56,527 nucleotides of DNA from Lachnospiraceae bacterium (GCA_017622875.1 JAGAQG010000005.1:1-56527), one strand, 5' to 3'. Counted from the stretch's first letter, positions 37,044-47,300 are shown. Program-made: numbers and translations. The notes: generated by a model not told the origin, from the letters alone.

Positions 37044-38579
37044 ATGAATAGTACATTGATTTGGATTTTAGTCACCTTTATTGCTTATATGGTGATGATG
37101 CTGCTCATTGGTGCAGCGTACATGAAGACAGGAAAAAGCTCGGAAGAGTATTTCCTTGGCGGAAGATCTCTTGGCGGATGGGTCGTAGCTCTTTCGGCAC
37201 AGGCTTCTGATATGAGCGGATGGCTCTTAATGGGGCTTCCGGGAAGCGTTTATGCACTTGGTACAGGTCAGTGCTGGATCGCAGTTGGTCTTTTCCTTGG
37301 TACGGTTGCCAACTGGCTCATCATTTCCGGCAGACTTCGCCACTATACGATCATTGCGAATAACTCGCTGACATTGCCGGCATACTTTGAAAATCGTTTC
37401 CATGATAAGAAACGTATCCTGTTAGGGATTTCTTCGGTAGTTATTGTGATTTTCTTCCTTGTGTATACAGCATCTGCATTTGCATCAGGTGGAAAACTGT
37501 TCAGCAGCGTATTTGGCTGCAGCTACCATCTTTCTTTAACAATCAGTGCTGTGATTATTCTGGCATACACATTTATGGGCGGTTTCATGGCTGTTTGTGT
37601 GACTGACTTTGTTCAGGGAATGCTGATGGTCGTTGCACTTGTAACAGTTCCGGTCGTAGCATTTGCCATGATGGGCGGAGATGTAGCAACAGGTCTTGCG
37701 CAGACAGGTGTCAATGCTGCAAACTTCTTAAATGTTATGAAGAATGGTGATAACAACTTTACAGCGGTAGAAATCATTTCCCAGCTCGCATGGGGACTTG
37801 GATACTGTGGTATGCCACATATTCTGGTGCGTTTCATGGCAGTTAAAAACCAGAAAGAATTAAACAAATCAAAGGGTATCGCAATCGTTTGGGTTATCAT
37901 TTCTCTTGTAATGGCAGTTGTAATCGGCGTTATTGGACGTGCTTACCTTTATCCTACGGTATTAGGCGCTGATGGAAGTTCTACAGAAACCGTATTCATT
38001 GATATGATCACCAGATTATTTACGCAGGATTTAAGACTTCCGATCATTGCAGGTCTTTTCCTTTGCGGAATCCTGGCAGCGATCATGTCTACAGCGGATT
38101 CTCAGCTCCTTGTAACAGCATCTTCTATGTCAGAAGATATTTACAAAGGAATCATTAGGAAAAATGCATCAGAAGACAATGTTATGAAAATGAGCCGTTA
38201 TACGGTATTAGCAGTTGCAGTCATTGCATATCTCATTGCCTGGGATCCGAACAGCAGTATCATGGGTCTGGTATCCAATGCATGGGCAGGACTTGGTGCA
38301 GCGTTTGGCCCGACAGTTGTAATGTCCCTTTTCTGGAGAAGATGTAATCTTCAGGGTGCTATCGCAGGAATCATCTCCGGTGGTCTGACAGTTATCATCT
38401 GGGATTACATTCCATTGGTAGGAGGACAGACACTTGGAACAGTGACAGGTCTTTACTCACTTGCAATTGGTTTCCTGATTAGTATTATTCTGATCGTGAT
38501 CGTGAGCCTTTGCACAAAAGCTCCGGATGAATCAATCCTGGCAGAGTTTGACCGTGTGGTATCTGACGAAGAAATTTAG
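37044..38579 (+). CDS. putP: Sodium/proline symporter
   Basis: This SSS-family importer takes up proline with Na+. The 511-residue chain has about thirteen helices, with GKSSEEYFLGGRSLGGWV and SAQASDMSGWLLMGLPG near the N-terminus, the PutP type of Na+ site, and MSTADSQLLVTASS near residue 350. AGAGGAGAG precedes the ATG. It is monocistronic and lies 4.2 kb from the proA end of the synthesis genes, on the same strand. Confidence 0.94.
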   Translation: MNSTLIWILVTFIAYMVMMLLIGAAYMKTGKSSEEYFLGGRSLGGWVVALSAQASDMSGWLLMGLPGSVYALGTGQCWIAVGLFLGTVANWLIISGRLRHYTIIANNSLTLPAYFENRFHDKKRILLGISSVVIVIFFLVYTASAFASGGKLFSSVFGCSYHLSLTISAVIILAYTFMGGFMAVCVTDFVQGMLMVVALVTVPVVAFAMMGGDVATGLAQTGVNAANFLNVMKNGDNNFTAVEIISQLAWGLGYCGMPHILVRFMAVKNQKELNKSKGIAIVWVIISLVMAVVIGVIGRAYLYPTVLGADGSSTETVFIDMITRLFTQDLRLPIIAGLFLCGILAAIMSTADSQLLVTASSMSEDIYKGIIRKNASEDNVMKMSRYTVLAVAVIAYLIAWDPNSSIMGLVSNAWAGLGAAFGPTVVMSLFWRRCNLQGAIAGIISGGLTVIIWDYIPLVGGQTLGTVTGLYSLAIGFLISIILIVIVSLCTKAPDESILAEFDRVVSDEEI

Positions 38580-38611
38580 AATGATAATATTGTTTCCTAT
38601 TATAATATGAA

Positions 38612-38649
38612 GAGTAAGCGGCAGTCATTTGGACGCCGCTTACTTTTTT
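38612..38649 (+). terminator. Terminator after putP
   Basis: A 10-bp stem (38613-38622 with 38635-38644) with a short inner helix is followed by six T residues. Confidence 0.9.
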
Positions 38650-38797
38650 CTTGAATAAATCCAGAAATTGTGTTAAAAATAACAAGGAATTCCAATATTT
38701 TGTAGGGAGAAAAATGGTTGTGCAAAATGCACAAAGAAACAAATAAAACTTCGTATAATTCGTGAAAAATTTTAGGTAAGAAAATTGACAAAAACTC

Positions 38798-38826
38798 TTG
38801 CAAAAATCAAGGTTTTCCCCTATAAT
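38798..38826 (+). promoter_or_regulatory. Sigma-A promoter of the S10-spc ribosomal operon
   Basis: TTGCAA (38798-38803) and a perfect TATAAT (38821-38826) are separated by 17 bases. Transcription would start near 38833, giving a leader of about 255 bases before rpsJ. The 508 bases between putP and rpsJ contain the putP terminator, about 150 bases without evident features, this promoter and the leader. Confidence 0.8.
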
Positions 38827-38832
38827 AAGCAC

Positions 38833-39068
38833 TGTTGTGACATTGATAGCGTAGAAGCGTGAGGTTGCTGTTCGGGAGAGCAATCTACCGGCAGGTTTTC
38901 CGTGGAGCGAATGTCAATTTTAGAAAAACTGGCGACAAGTCACTGTACCAAATTTATAATTCATGTTTTGATGAATGAGGAGTTAGTGTGGCATACTGCG
39001 GAAGTATGCGAGGAAACACACGGACATGTGTACAGTCACCACTTGTCGTACGATAGTTAAAAGTACGA
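38833..39068 (+). ncRNA. Folded 5' leader of the S10 operon, candidate ribosomal-protein control element
   Basis: Two domains can be drawn. Domain 1: 38838-38844 pairs with 38910-38916, enclosing a 7-bp hairpin 38863-38869/38879-38885. Domain 2: CGACAAGT (38933-38940) pairs with ACTTGTCG (39041-39048), stacked on ACTGTAC/GTACAGT (38942-38948/39030-39036). It encloses hairpins 38959-38964/38971-38976 and 38991-38997/39003-39009, the latter extended by GTGTG/CACAC. A last repeat, TCGTAC (39046-39051) with GTACGA (39063-39068), competes with the domain 2 closing stem just before the ribosome site. By analogy with the S10 operon of E. coli, a ribosomal protein such as L4 may bind, but no known motif was recognised. 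Confidence 0.6.
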
Positions 39069-39087
39069 AAAGGAGGCGACTTTTTTT

Positions 39088-39405
39088 ATGGCAACTCAGG
39101 TAATGAGAATCACATTAAAAGCGTATGAACATCAGTTAGTTGATGCATCTGCTAAAAAAATTATTGAAACTGTAAAGAAAAACGGAGCACAGGTGAGCGG
39201 ACCAGTACCTCTTCCAACTAAGAAGGAAGTTGTTACAATCTTAAGAGCCGTTCATAAATATAAAGACTCCAGAGAACAGTTTGAACAGAGAACTCATAAG
39301 AGACTCATTGATATCATTGCTCCAACACAGAAAACAGTTGATGCATTATCAAGATTAGAAATGCCAGCTGGTGTTGATATCGATATCAAAATGAAAACAA
39401 AATAA
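39088..39405 (+). CDS. rpsJ: Ribosomal protein S10
   Basis: S10 is a 30S head protein that also serves as NusE in antitermination. The 105-residue product has the expected length, [20 protein letters not shown] at the start and the conserved [10 protein letters not shown]. First gene of the S10 operon, 11 bases after AGGAGG, with seven T residues directly before the ATG. Confidence 0.97.
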   Translation: MATQVMRITLKAYEHQLVDASAKKIIETVKKNGAQVSGPVPLPTKKEVVTILRAVHKYKDSREQFEQRTHKRLIDIIAPTQKTVDALSRLEMPAGVDIDIKMKTK

Positions 39406-39525
39406 CAACAGCAAATCGCTGATTGTTGAAGCCGAACCCACTCGGTGAAAAACACTAAATTATTTATCCTGCGGCTAGAATGAATGCTTAATGTATTCCG
39501 CTGTAGAGAAAACAGGAGGTATAAG
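39406..39525. other. Structured spacer between rpsJ and rplC
   Basis: The 120-base gap is the second longest between genes from rpsJ to rplO after none larger than about 105. CAAC/GTTG (39406-39409/39425-39428) with AGC/GCT (39410-39412/39418-39420) forms one bulged hairpin, and AGCCG (39430-39434) can pair with CGGCT (39472-39476). No T-run follows, so it is not a terminator. It could be an mRNA control or processing site. Confidence 0.35.
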
Positions 39526-40161
39526 ATGAAGAAAGCGATCTTAGCAACAAAAGTCGGAATGACTCAAATCTTCAATGAAGACGGAGTATTAACTCCAGTT
39601 ACTGTATTACAGGCTGGTCCATGTGTTGTAACTCAGATCAAAACTGTAGAAAACGATGGATACTCAGCAGTACAGGTTGGTTTTGCTGACAAGAGAGAAA
39701 AATTAGTCAACAAACCATTAAAAGGACACTTCGATAAAGCAGGTGTTTCTTATAAGAGATATATCAAAGAATTCAAATTTGAAAATGCAGCAGACTATGC
39801 ATTAGCTCAGGAAATCAAAGCAGATATCTTTGAAGCTGGAGATAAAGTAGACGCTACAGCAATTTCAAAAGGTAAAGGATTCCAGGGTGCGATCAAGAGA
39901 CTCGGTCAGCACAGAGGACCTATGGCTCACGGTTCTAAATTCCACCGTCATCAGGGTTCTAACGGTGCTTGTTCTGATCCAAGCAAGGTATTCAAAGGAA
40001 AAGGAATGCCAGGTCACATGGGAGCAAAGAAAATCACAATCCAGAACCTTGAAATCGTAAAAGTAGACGTTGAAAACAACTTACTTTTAGTAAAAGGTGC
40101 TGTACCAGGACCAAAGAAATCTTTAGTTACAATTAAAGAAACGGTAAAAGCTGGTAAGTAA
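39526..40161 (+). CDS. rplC: Ribosomal protein L3
   Basis: L3 organises 23S rRNA near the peptidyl transferase centre. The 211-residue chain begins [20 protein letters not shown] and contains the long loop [17 protein letters not shown]. The frame is open from 39484, but ATG 39526 lies six bases after AGGAGG and matches the family start. Confidence 0.97.
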   Translation: MKKAILATKVGMTQIFNEDGVLTPVTVLQAGPCVVTQIKTVENDGYSAVQVGFADKREKLVNKPLKGHFDKAGVSYKRYIKEFKFENAADYALAQEIKADIFEAGDKVDATAISKGKGFQGAIKRLGQHRGPMAHGSKFHRHQGSNGACSDPSKVFKGKGMPGHMGAKKITIQNLEIVKVDVENNLLLVKGAVPGPKKSLVTIKETVKAGK

Positions 40162-40187
40162 GCTTTTAAAGAAAGGAGGACGCACAG

Positions 40188-40808
40188 ATGGCAAATGTAT
40201 CTGTTTACAATATGGAAGGCAAAGAAGTTGGAACTATCGAACTTAGCGATGCAGTATTCGGTGTAGAAGTAAACGAACACCTCGTACACATGGCAGTTGT
40301 TAGCCAGCTTGCAAATAAAAGACAGGGAACACAGAAAGCAAAAACTCGTTCTGAAGTATCCGGTGGTGGTAGAAAACCATGGAGACAGAAAGGAACTGGT
40401 CATGCTAGACAGGGTTCAACAAGAGCTCCACAGTGGACTGGCGGCGGTGTAGTATTCGCTCCAACACCAAGAGAGTACACAATTAAGTTAAACAAGAAGG
40501 AAAGAAGACTTGCACTCAAATCTGTTTTAACAGCAAAAGTACAGGAAAACAAATTCATCGTTCTTGACGAACTTAAATTTGACGAAATTAAAACAAAGAA
40601 CTTCCAGGCTGTTCTTAACAACTTAAATGTTAACAAAGCTATGGTAGTTATTAATGATAATGATAAAAACGTTGTAATGTCCGCTAAGAACATTCCAAAC
40701 GTAATCACAGCTCAGACAAATACAATCAACGTATATGATATTCTTAAATACAATACAATGATCGTAACAAAAGCTGCAGTAGAAACAATTCAGGAGGTAT
40801 ATGCATAA
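40188..40808 (+). CDS. rplD: Ribosomal protein L4
   Basis: L4 lines the exit tunnel and in E. coli represses the S10 operon. The 206-residue chain has the tunnel loop [27 protein letters not shown] precedes the ATG. The last base of its stop codon is the first base of the rplW start codon, so the two are coupled. It is the main candidate ligand for the rpsJ leader, by analogy only. Confidence 0.97.
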   Translation: MANVSVYNMEGKEVGTIELSDAVFGVEVNEHLVHMAVVSQLANKRQGTQKAKTRSEVSGGGRKPWRQKGTGHARQGSTRAPQWTGGGVVFAPTPREYTIKLNKKERRLALKSVLTAKVQENKFIVLDELKFDEIKTKNFQAVLNNLNVNKAMVVINDNDKNVVMSAKNIPNVITAQTNTINVYDILKYNTMIVTKAAVETIQEVYA

Positions 40809-41107
40809 TGGCAGATTTAAAATATTATGACGTGATCCTCAAACCTGTAGTAACAGAAAAAAGTATGGCAGCTATGGCAGAAAAGAAATACACTTTCTTA
40901 GTTCGTCCAGAAGCTACAAAATCACAGGTTAAAGAAGCTGTTGAAAAAATGTTCGAAGGAACAAAAGTAGCAAGTGTTAACACAATGAACCTTGACGGAA
41001 AGAAAAAACGTCGCGGCATGACATTTGGTAAAACAGCAAAAACAAAGAAAGCGATCGTTCAGTTAACAGCAGAAAGCGCTGATATCGAAATCTTCGCAGG
41101 ACTGTAA
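40808..41107 (+). CDS. rplW: Ribosomal protein L23
   Basis: L23 sits at the tunnel exit and docks signal recognition particle and trigger factor. The 99-residue length and [20 protein letters not shown] are typical. It overlaps rplD by one base; its ribosome site CAGGAGG lies inside the rplD end. Confidence 0.96.
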   Translation: MADLKYYDVILKPVVTEKSMAAMAEKKYTFLVRPEATKSQVKEAVEKMFEGTKVASVNTMNLDGKKKRRGMTFGKTAKTKKAIVQLTAESADIEIFAGL

Positions 41108-41189
41108 AATTTACAGCAGATAATTAGTAACAACGAATATGCACATAAAAGTGCGAGAATAAATAACAGAATCGAAAGGAGAGACAGTA

Positions 41190-42032
41190 ATGGGAATTAA
41201 AACATACCGCCCATATACACCTTCCAGAAGACATATGACTGGATCTGATTTCTCAGAAATCACAAAAACAACTCCAGAGAAATCCTTAGTTGTTTCTTTA
41301 AATAAAAACTCCGGTCGTAACAATCAGGGTAAAATCACAGTAAGACACCGCGGAGGCGGATCTAGAAGAAAATACAGAATCATCGACTTTAAGAGACGTA
41401 AAGATGGAATTCCTGGAAAGATCGTTGGTATTGAATATGATCCAAACAGAACAGCAAACATCGCATTAGTCGCTTATGCAGACGGTGAAAAGACATACAT
41501 CCTTGCACCACAGGGAGCACAGGTAGGCTGGACAATCATGAACGGCCCAGAAGCAGAAGTTAAAGCAGGTAACTGCTTGCCACTTTCTGAAATCCCAGTT
41601 GGTACACAGGTACACAATGTAGAATTATACGCTGGTAAAGGCGGACAGTTAGTTCGTTCCGCAGGTAACAGCGCACAGTTAATGGCTAAAGAAGGAAAAT
41701 ACGCAACACTTCGTTTACCATCCGGCGAAATGAGAATGGTTCCATTAAACTGTAGAGCAACTATCGGTGTTGTTGGTAACGCAGATCACAACCTGATCAA
41801 CATCGGTAAAGCAGGACGTAAACGTCATATGGGTATCAGACCTACTGTTCGTGGTTCCGTAATGAACCCTAACGATCATCCACACGGTGGTGGTGAAGGT
41901 AAGACAGGTATTGGTCGTCCAGGTCCATGTACACCTTGGGGCAAACCTGCACTTGGCTTAAAGACAAGAAAGAAAAACAAGAAGTCTAACAAGCTGATCG
42001 TAAGAAGACGCGACGGAAAAACAATCAAATAG
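41190..42032 (+). CDS. rplB: Ribosomal protein L2
   Basis: L2 bridges the subunits and is needed for peptidyl transfer. The 280-residue chain has [21 protein letters not shown] and the catalytic-region [21 protein letters not shown] with the conserved His in [15 protein letters not shown] precedes the ATG, after an 82-base spacer. Confidence 0.97.
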   Translation: MGIKTYRPYTPSRRHMTGSDFSEITKTTPEKSLVVSLNKNSGRNNQGKITVRHRGGGSRRKYRIIDFKRRKDGIPGKIVGIEYDPNRTANIALVAYADGEKTYILAPQGAQVGWTIMNGPEAEVKAGNCLPLSEIPVGTQVHNVELYAGKGGQLVRSAGNSAQLMAKEGKYATLRLPSGEMRMVPLNCRATIGVVGNADHNLINIGKAGRKRHMGIRPTVRGSVMNPNDHPHGGGEGKTGIGRPGPCTPWGKPALGLKTRKKNKKSNKLIVRRRDGKTIK

Positions 42033-42049
42033 TTTAAGGAGGATACACA

Positions 42050-42328
42050 ATGGCTCGTTCACTTAAAAAAGGACCATTTGCAGACGCAAGCCTGTTAAAG
42101 AAAGTTGATGCGTTAAACGCAGCGGGCGAAAAGACAGTTATCAAAACTTGGTCTCGTCGTTCCACAATTTTCCCACAGATGGTTGGACATACAATCGCAG
42201 TTCATGATGGAAGAAGACATGTGCCTGTATATGTTACAGAAGATATGGTAGGACACAAACTTGGTGAGTTCGTTCCTACAAGAACATATAAGGGACACGG
42301 AAAAGACGAAAAGAAATCCAGAAGATAA
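42050..42328 (+). CDS. rpsS: Ribosomal protein S19
   Basis: S19 is a 30S head protein that contacts tRNA and S13. The 92-residue chain begins [19 protein letters not shown] and has [22 protein letters not shown]. It follows rplB by 17 bases with AAGGAGG. Confidence 0.97.
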   Translation: MARSLKKGPFADASLLKKVDALNAAGEKTVIKTWSRRSTIFPQMVGHTIAVHDGRRHVPVYVTEDMVGHKLGEFVPTRTYKGHGKDEKKSRR

Positions 42329-42361
42329 TTCGTCACATTTTGAAAAAGGAGGTAAACACTT

Positions 42362-42748
42362 ATGGCAAAAGGACATCGTTCCCAGATCAAACGTGAAAGA
42401 AATGCTCAGAAGGACACAAGACCATCAGCTAAGTTATCTTACGCTAGAGTATCTGTTCAGAAAGCATGTTTCGTATTAGATGCCATTAGAGGTAAAGACG
42501 TGCAGACAGCACTTGGTATTGTAACATACAACCCAAGATATGCTTCTACATTAATTAAGAAATTATTAGAATCAGCAATTGCAAACGCTGAAAACAATAA
42601 CGGTATGAATGTTGAAAATCTTTATGTTGAAGAATGCTACGCAAACCAGGCTCCAACAATGAAGAGAATCAGACCAAGAGCACAGGGTAGAGCTTACAGA
42701 ATCGAAAAGAGATCAAGCCACATCACTGTAGTGCTTAATGAAAGATAA
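42362..42748 (+). CDS. rplV: Ribosomal protein L22
   Basis: L22 lines the exit tunnel with a beta hairpin, seen here as [20 protein letters not shown] near the C-terminus. The 128-residue length is slightly longer than the E. coli protein owing to a basic N-terminal extension. AAAGGAGG precedes the ATG. Confidence 0.96.
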   Translation: MAKGHRSQIKRERNAQKDTRPSAKLSYARVSVQKACFVLDAIRGKDVQTALGIVTYNPRYASTLIKKLLESAIANAENNNGMNVENLYVEECYANQAPTMKRIRPRAQGRAYRIEKRSSHITVVLNER

Positions 42749-42759
42749 GGAGGGCAATC

Positions 42760-43404
42760 ATGGGACAGAAAGTTAATCCACACGGCATTAGAGTCGGTGT
42801 TATTAAAGACTGGGATTCTAAATGGTATGCTGAAGAATCTTTCGCTGATTATTTAGTAGAAGATTACAACATTAGAACATACCTGAAGAAGAAATTATAC
42901 AGCGCAGGCGTTTCTAAGATCGAAATCGAAAGAACAAATGACAGAGCAAAAGTTATCATCTACACAGCTAAACCAGGTGTTGTAATTGGTAAAGGCGGCG
43001 CTGAAATCGAAAAAGTTAAAGCTGAATTAGCTAAATTCACAGATAAGAAACTGGTTGTTGATATCAAAGAAATCAAGAGACCAGACCGCGATGCTCAGTT
43101 AGTAGCAGAAAACATTGCATTACAGCTTGAAAACCGTGTGTCTTTCAGACGTGCAATGAAATCTACAATGGGTAGAGCAATGAAAGCTGGAGTAAAAGGT
43201 ATCAAAACAGCTGTATCCGGACGTTTAGGCGGAGCAGATATGGCTCGTACAGAATTCTACACAGAAGGTACTATTCCACTTCAGACATTAAGAGCAGATA
43301 TTGACTACGGATTTGCAGAAGCAGACACAACATACGGAAAAGTTGGTGTTAAAGTTTGGATCTGCAAAGGTGAAGTACTTCCTACTAAAGGAAATAGAGA
43401 ATAA
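42760..43404 (+). CDS. rpsC: Ribosomal protein S3
   Basis: S3 helps form the mRNA entry tunnel and has helicase activity. The 214-residue chain begins [20 protein letters not shown] and has the KH motif [14 protein letters not shown] near residue 75. It follows rplV by 11 bases with AAGGAGG. Confidence 0.97.
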   Translation: MGQKVNPHGIRVGVIKDWDSKWYAEESFADYLVEDYNIRTYLKKKLYSAGVSKIEIERTNDRAKVIIYTAKPGVVIGKGGAEIEKVKAELAKFTDKKLVVDIKEIKRPDRDAQLVAENIALQLENRVSFRRAMKSTMGRAMKAGVKGIKTAVSGRLGGADMARTEFYTEGTIPLQTLRADIDYGFAEADTTYGKVGVKVWICKGEVLPTKGNRE

Positions 43405-43424
43405 GGAAGGAGCGGAAAAATACT

Positions 43425-43862
43425 ATGTTAATGCCTAAAAGAGTAAAACGTCGTAAACAGTTCCGTGGCACTATGAGAGGTAAAGCCTTAAGAGGCAATA
43501 TAATCACAAATGGTGAATATGGTATCGTTGCTATGGAACCATGTTGGATCAGATCAAACCAGATTGAAGCTGCACGAGTTGCTATGACACGTTATATCAA
43601 ACGTGGTGGTAAGGTTTGGATCAAGATCTTCCCAGATAAACCAGTAACTACAAAACCAGCTGAAACACGTATGGGTTCCGGTAAAGGAACATTAGAATAC
43701 TGGGTAGCTGTTGTTAAACCAGGTCGTGTAATGTTCGAAATCTCTGGTGTAGCTGAAGAAGTTGCAAGAGAAGCGTTACGTCTGGCAACACATAAATTAC
43801 CTTGTAAATGTAAAATTGTTTCTCGCGCAGATTTAGAAGGTGGTGCTAACAGTGAAAATTAA
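43425..43862 (+). CDS. rplP: Ribosomal protein L16
   Basis: L16 positions the A-site tRNA. The 145-residue chain begins [20 protein letters not shown] and has [19 protein letters not shown]. The 3' end overlaps the start of rpmC by 11 bases. Confidence 0.97.
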   Translation: MLMPKRVKRRKQFRGTMRGKALRGNIITNGEYGIVAMEPCWIRSNQIEAARVAMTRYIKRGGKVWIKIFPDKPVTTKPAETRMGSGKGTLEYWVAVVKPGRVMFEISGVAEEVAREALRLATHKLPCKCKIVSRADLEGGANSEN

Positions 43863-44055
43863 TAAATATGTAGAAGATTTAAAAGCAAAATCAGCTGCAG
43901 AATTAAATGAAGAATTAGTAGCTGCTAAAAAGGAACTCTTTAACTTAAGATTCCAGAATGCAACAAATCAGTTAGATAACACAAGCAGAATCAAAGAAGT
44001 TAGAAAAAACATCGCAAGAATTCAGACAGTTATCGCTGAAAAAGCAAACGCTTAG
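43852..44055 (+). CDS. rpmC: Ribosomal protein L29
   Basis: L29 is a small two-helix protein next to L23 at the tunnel exit. I chose the GTG at 43852, which gives 67 residues starting [17 protein letters not shown] after Met, and lies nine bases after AGAAGGTGG. Two earlier GTGs at 43840 and 43843 overlap this ribosome site. Start and ribosome site both lie inside rplP, so translation is coupled. Confidence 0.92.
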   Translation: MKINKYVEDLKAKSAAELNEELVAAKKELFNLRFQNATNQLDNTSRIKEVRKNIARIQTVIAEKANA

Positions 44056-44073
44056 TGAAAGGAGACTGTTGTT

Positions 44074-44328
44074 GTGGAAAGAAATTTAAGAAAAACACGT
44101 ACAGGTAAAGTTGTAAGTGATAAAATGGATAAAACAATCGTTGTAGCAGTTGAAGATCACGTAAAACATCCTCTTTACAGCAAAATCGTAAAGAGAACTT
44201 ACAAACTCAAAGCTCATGACGAGAATAACGAATGCCGCGTAGGCGATACAGTAAAAGTTATGGAAACAAGACCATTATCTAAAGATAAGAGATGGAGACT
44301 TGTAGGAATTATCGAAAAAGCTAAATAA
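44074..44328 (+). CDS. rpsQ: Ribosomal protein S17
   Basis: S17 is an OB-fold 30S protein. The 84-residue chain has [20 protein letters not shown] and [14 protein letters not shown]. It uses a GTG start nine bases after AAAGGAG; no ATG lies near. Confidence 0.96.
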   Translation: MERNLRKTRTGKVVSDKMDKTIVVAVEDHVKHPLYSKIVKRTYKLKAHDENNECRVGDTVKVMETRPLSKDKRWRLVGIIEKAK

Positions 44329-44362
44329 TTTAGCTGTCACGCATTATAAGGAGGTTACCAGC

Positions 44363-44731
44363 ATGGTACAACAGGAAACTAGACTTAGAGTTGCTGATAA
44401 CACAGGTGCGAAAGAATTACTTTGCATCCGCGTTATGGGTGGTTCTACTAGAAGATATGCAAACATCGGTGATATTATCGTAGCTACTGTTAAAGATGCA
44501 ACACCAGGTGGCGTTGTTAAAAAAGGTGACGTAGTGAAAGCCGTTGTTGTTCGTACAGTAAAAGGCGCTCGTCGTAAAGACGGATCTTATATCAAATTTG
44601 ATGAAAATGCTGCAGTTATCATTAAAGATGACAAGAATCCAAAGGGAACACGTATCTTTGGACCAGTAGCAAGAGAGCTTCGTGAAAAACAGTTCATGAA
44701 AATTGTTTCCTTAGCTCCGGAAGTATTATAA
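44363..44731 (+). CDS. rplN: Ribosomal protein L14
   Basis: L14 forms a subunit bridge with 16S rRNA. The 122-residue chain shows [20 protein letters not shown] and [21 protein letters not shown] precedes the ATG. Confidence 0.97.
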   Translation: MVQQETRLRVADNTGAKELLCIRVMGGSTRRYANIGDIIVATVKDATPGGVVKKGDVVKAVVVRTVKGARRKDGSYIKFDENAAVIIKDDKNPKGTRIFGPVARELREKQFMKIVSLAPEVL

Positions 44732-44744
44732 GGAGGTGCTTACA

Positions 44745-45050
44745 ATGATGAAAATTAAAAAAGGCGATACAGTAAGAGTCATTGCTGGCGCTGACAAAGA
44801 CAAAGAAGGTAAAGTAATCGCAGTTAATCATAAAAAAGGCACTGTAATTGTTGAAGGTGTTAACATGATTACAAAACACACAAAACCATCTGTAGCTAAC
44901 CAGCAGGGTGGCATCATCCATCAGGAAGCTCCAATCGATGCTTCAAACGTTATGTATTTAGCAGACGGAAAAGTATCAAGAATCGGCTTCAAAATGGAAG
45001 GTGACAAAAAAGTGCGTGTTGCTAAAGCAACAGGTAAAGTTATCGATTAA
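44745..45050 (+). CDS. rplX: Ribosomal protein L24
   Basis: L24 starts 50S assembly and has an N-terminal KOW motif (IKKGDTVRVIAGADKDKEGK). The 101-residue length is typical. A GTG at 44736 lies inside the ribosome site; ATG 44745 has the ideal eight-base spacing from AGGAGG. Confidence 0.95.
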   Translation: MMKIKKGDTVRVIAGADKDKEGKVIAVNHKKGTVIVEGVNMITKHTKPSVANQQGGIIHQEAPIDASNVMYLADGKVSRIGFKMEGDKKVRVAKATGKVID

Positions 45051-45072
45051 TTGAGAGAGGAGGTCTAGAACG

Positions 45073-45612
45073 TTGAGTAGACTTAAAGAACAGTACAACA
45101 ATGAGATCGTAGCTGCTATGATCAAAAAATTCGGATACAAAAACATCATGGAAGTTCCGAAGCTTGACAAAGTTGTTATCAACATGGGTGTAGGCGAAGC
45201 GAAAGATAACGCTAAAGTCCTTGAAACAGCTGTTAAGGATATGGAAACAATCGCTGGCCAGAAGGCTGTATTAACAAGAGCGAAAAACTCAGTAGCTAAC
45301 TTCAAGATCCGTGAAGGTATGGCTATCGGATGTAAAGTTACTTTAAGAGGCGAAAAAATGTATGAATTCGTAGATCGTCTCGTAAACCTCGCTCTGCCAC
45401 GAGTACGTGACTTTAGAGGTGTTAATCCTAACGCATTTGACGGAAGAGGTAACTATGCTCTTGGTATCAAGGAACAGTTAATTTTCCCTGAAATCGAATA
45501 CGATAAAGTTGATAAAGTAAGAGGTATGGACATCATCTTCGTTACAACAGCTAAGACTGATGAAGAAGCTCGCGAATTATTAACATTATTCAATATGCCA
45601 TTTCAGAAATAA
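45073..45612 (+). CDS. rplE: Ribosomal protein L5
   Basis: L5 binds 5S rRNA and contacts P-site tRNA. The 179-residue chain has [17 protein letters not shown] and [20 protein letters not shown]. The start is a TTG, nine bases after AGGAGG, giving the family opening [12 protein letters not shown]; no ATG or GTG fits. TTG starts are rare among ribosomal genes. Confidence 0.95.
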   Translation: MSRLKEQYNNEIVAAMIKKFGYKNIMEVPKLDKVVINMGVGEAKDNAKVLETAVKDMETIAGQKAVLTRAKNSVANFKIREGMAIGCKVTLRGEKMYEFVDRLVNLALPRVRDFRGVNPNAFDGRGNYALGIKEQLIFPEIEYDKVDKVRGMDIIFVTTAKTDEEARELLTLFNMPFQK

Positions 45613-45631
45613 GAGTTAGGAGGAGAAATTC

Positions 45632-45817
45632 ATGGCTAAGACAGCAATGAAACTGAAACAGCAGCGTAAACAGAAATTCTCCACAAGAGAATACAATCGT
45701 TGCAGAATCTGTGGACGTCCACATGCTTATTTAAGAAAATATGGTATCTGCCGTATTTGCTTCCGTGAACTGGCATATAAAGGACAGATCCCAGGCGTTA
45801 AAAAAGCAAGTTGGTAA
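45632..45817 (+). CDS. rpsZ: Ribosomal protein S14, zinc-binding type
   Basis: The 61-residue short form carries four zinc ligands Cys24, Cys27, Cys40 and Cys43 (CRIC and CRIC pairs). It binds the 30S head. The zinc-free long form is not in this operon. AGGAGG precedes the ATG. Confidence 0.96.
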   Translation: MAKTAMKLKQQRKQKFSTREYNRCRICGRPHAYLRKYGICRICFRELAYKGQIPGVKKASW

Positions 45818-45848
45818 GAATATACTACAGTAAAGGAGGCATTTTAAG

Positions 45849-46250
45849 ATGATGACAAATGATCCAATCGCAGATATGCTTACAAGAATCCGTAACGCAA
45901 ACACTGCTAAACATGATACAGTAGATGTTCCTGCTTCTAAAATCAAATTAGCAATCGCTGATATTCTTGTAGAAGAAGGATACATTGCAAAATATGACAT
46001 CGTAGAAGACGGAAACTTCAAAACAATCCGCATCACATTAAAATACGGTGCAGACAAAAATGAAAAAATCATTTCCGGTCTTAAGAGAATCTCTAAACCA
46101 GGTCTTCGTGTATACGCAAGCAAAGAAAACCTTCCAAAGGTTTTAGGTGGTTTAGGAATCGCTATCATCTCTACAAACAAAGGTATTGTAACTGATAAAG
46201 TAGCTAGACAGTTAAACGTAGGCGGCGAAGTTCTTGCATTCGTATGGTAA
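45849..46250 (+). CDS. rpsH: Ribosomal protein S8
   Basis: S8 binds the centre of 16S rRNA and in E. coli represses the spc operon. The 133-residue chain begins [20 protein letters not shown] and ends [20 protein letters not shown] plus VLAFVW. AAGGAGG precedes two adjacent ATGs; the first has nine-base spacing. A folded spacer follows. Confidence 0.97.
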   Translation: MMTNDPIADMLTRIRNANTAKHDTVDVPASKIKLAIADILVEEGYIAKYDIVEDGNFKTIRITLKYGADKNEKIISGLKRISKPGLRVYASKENLPKVLGGLGIAIISTNKGIVTDKVARQLNVGGEVLAFVW

Positions 46251-46355
46251 GAAAACCCCGTTGATCGGTGCCTTATAGAGTAAGCTCTATAAGCATGTTA
46301 CTGAAAACAGAAGGGTAGGAACCCTTCCGAGAATTTAAGTAAGGAGGAAATAGGT
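46251..46355. other. Two stem-loops between rpsH and rplF
   Basis: A perfect 9-bp stem CTTATAGAG/CTCTATAAG (46272-46280/46285-46293) with a TAAG loop is followed by a perfect 7-bp stem GAAGGGT/ACCCTTC (46310-46316/46321-46327) with an AGGA loop. Neither is followed by a T-run. They lie just before the rplF ribosome site and may control stability or translation within the operon. Confidence 0.55.
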
Positions 46356-46895
46356 ATGTCACGTATCGGAAGACTGCCAGTAGCAATTCCAGCAGGTGTA
46401 ACTGTGGAAGTTGCAGAAGGAAACAAAGTGACTGTAAAAGGTCCAAAAGGAACTCTCGTAAGAGATTTAGCTCCAGAAATGGAAATCAAAGTTGAAGAAG
46501 GTCATGTAGTTGTAACAAGACCTAACGACTTAAAGAGAATGAAATCATTACACGGTTTAACAAGAACACTCATCTCTAACATGGTTGTTGGTGTAAACGA
46601 AGGTTACACAAAAGTTCTTGAAGTAAACGGTGTTGGTTACAAAGCAGCAAAAGCTGGAAAGAAATTAACATTATCTCTTGGATACTCTCACCCAGTTGAA
46701 ATGGTAGACCCAGAAGGTCTTGAAACTGTTGTTGAAGGTAACAAGATTACTGTAAAAGGTATTGATAAAGAAAAAGTTGGCCAGTACGCAGCTGAAATCA
46801 GAGATAAGAGAAGACCTGAACCTTACAAAGGAAAAGGTATTAAATATGCTGATGAAGTTATTAGACGTAAAGTTGGTAAGACTGGTAAGAAATAA
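46356..46895 (+). CDS. rplF: Ribosomal protein L6
   Basis: L6 lies near the GTPase centre. The 179-residue chain begins [20 protein letters not shown] and ends with [27 protein letters not shown] precedes the ATG. Confidence 0.97.
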   Translation: MSRIGRLPVAIPAGVTVEVAEGNKVTVKGPKGTLVRDLAPEMEIKVEEGHVVVTRPNDLKRMKSLHGLTRTLISNMVVGVNEGYTKVLEVNGVGYKAAKAGKKLTLSLGYSHPVEMVDPEGLETVVEGNKITVKGIDKEKVGQYAAEIRDKRRPEPYKGKGIKYADEVIRRKVGKTGKK

Positions 46896-46912
46896 GTAAG
46901 GAGTGTGTGAAG

Positions 46913-47281
46913 ATGGTTAGTAAGAAATCAAGAGCGGAAATCCGCGCAAAGAAACATAGAAGATTACGTAATCATATCAGCGGTACTGCTGAAAGACCAC
47001 GTTTAGCTGTGTTCAGAAGCAATAATCATATGTATGCACAGATTATCGACGATACAGTTGGAAATACACTTGTTGCAGCTTCCACTTTACAGAAAGATGT
47101 TAAAGCTGAATTAGAAAAAACAAACAATGTTGATGCAGCAGCATATTTAGGTACTGTTATTGCAAAGAAAGCATTAGAAAAAGGTATTACAACAGTTGTC
47201 TTTGATAGAGGTGGCTTCATATATCAGGGTAAGATCAAAGCGTTAGCAGAAGCAGCTAGAGAAGCTGGATTAGAATTCTAA
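46913..47281 (+). CDS. rplR: Ribosomal protein L18
   Basis: L18 binds 5S rRNA. The 122-residue chain ends [20 protein letters not shown] plus EAGLEF. A GTG at 46907 is only three bases from AAGGAG; ATG 46913, nine bases away, gives the usual length. Confidence 0.95.
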   Translation: MVSKKSRAEIRAKKHRRLRNHISGTAERPRLAVFRSNNHMYAQIIDDTVGNTLVAASTLQKDVKAELEKTNNVDAAAYLGTVIAKKALEKGITTVVFDRGGFIYQGKIKALAEAAREAGLEF

Positions 47282-47300
47282 GAAAGGGAGAAATGACACT

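Noticed and set aside
38785-38826. TTGACA at 38785 as -35 of the ribosomal promoter
   Set aside because: It is 30 bases from the TATAAT, too far. TTGCAA at 38798 has the correct 17-base spacing.
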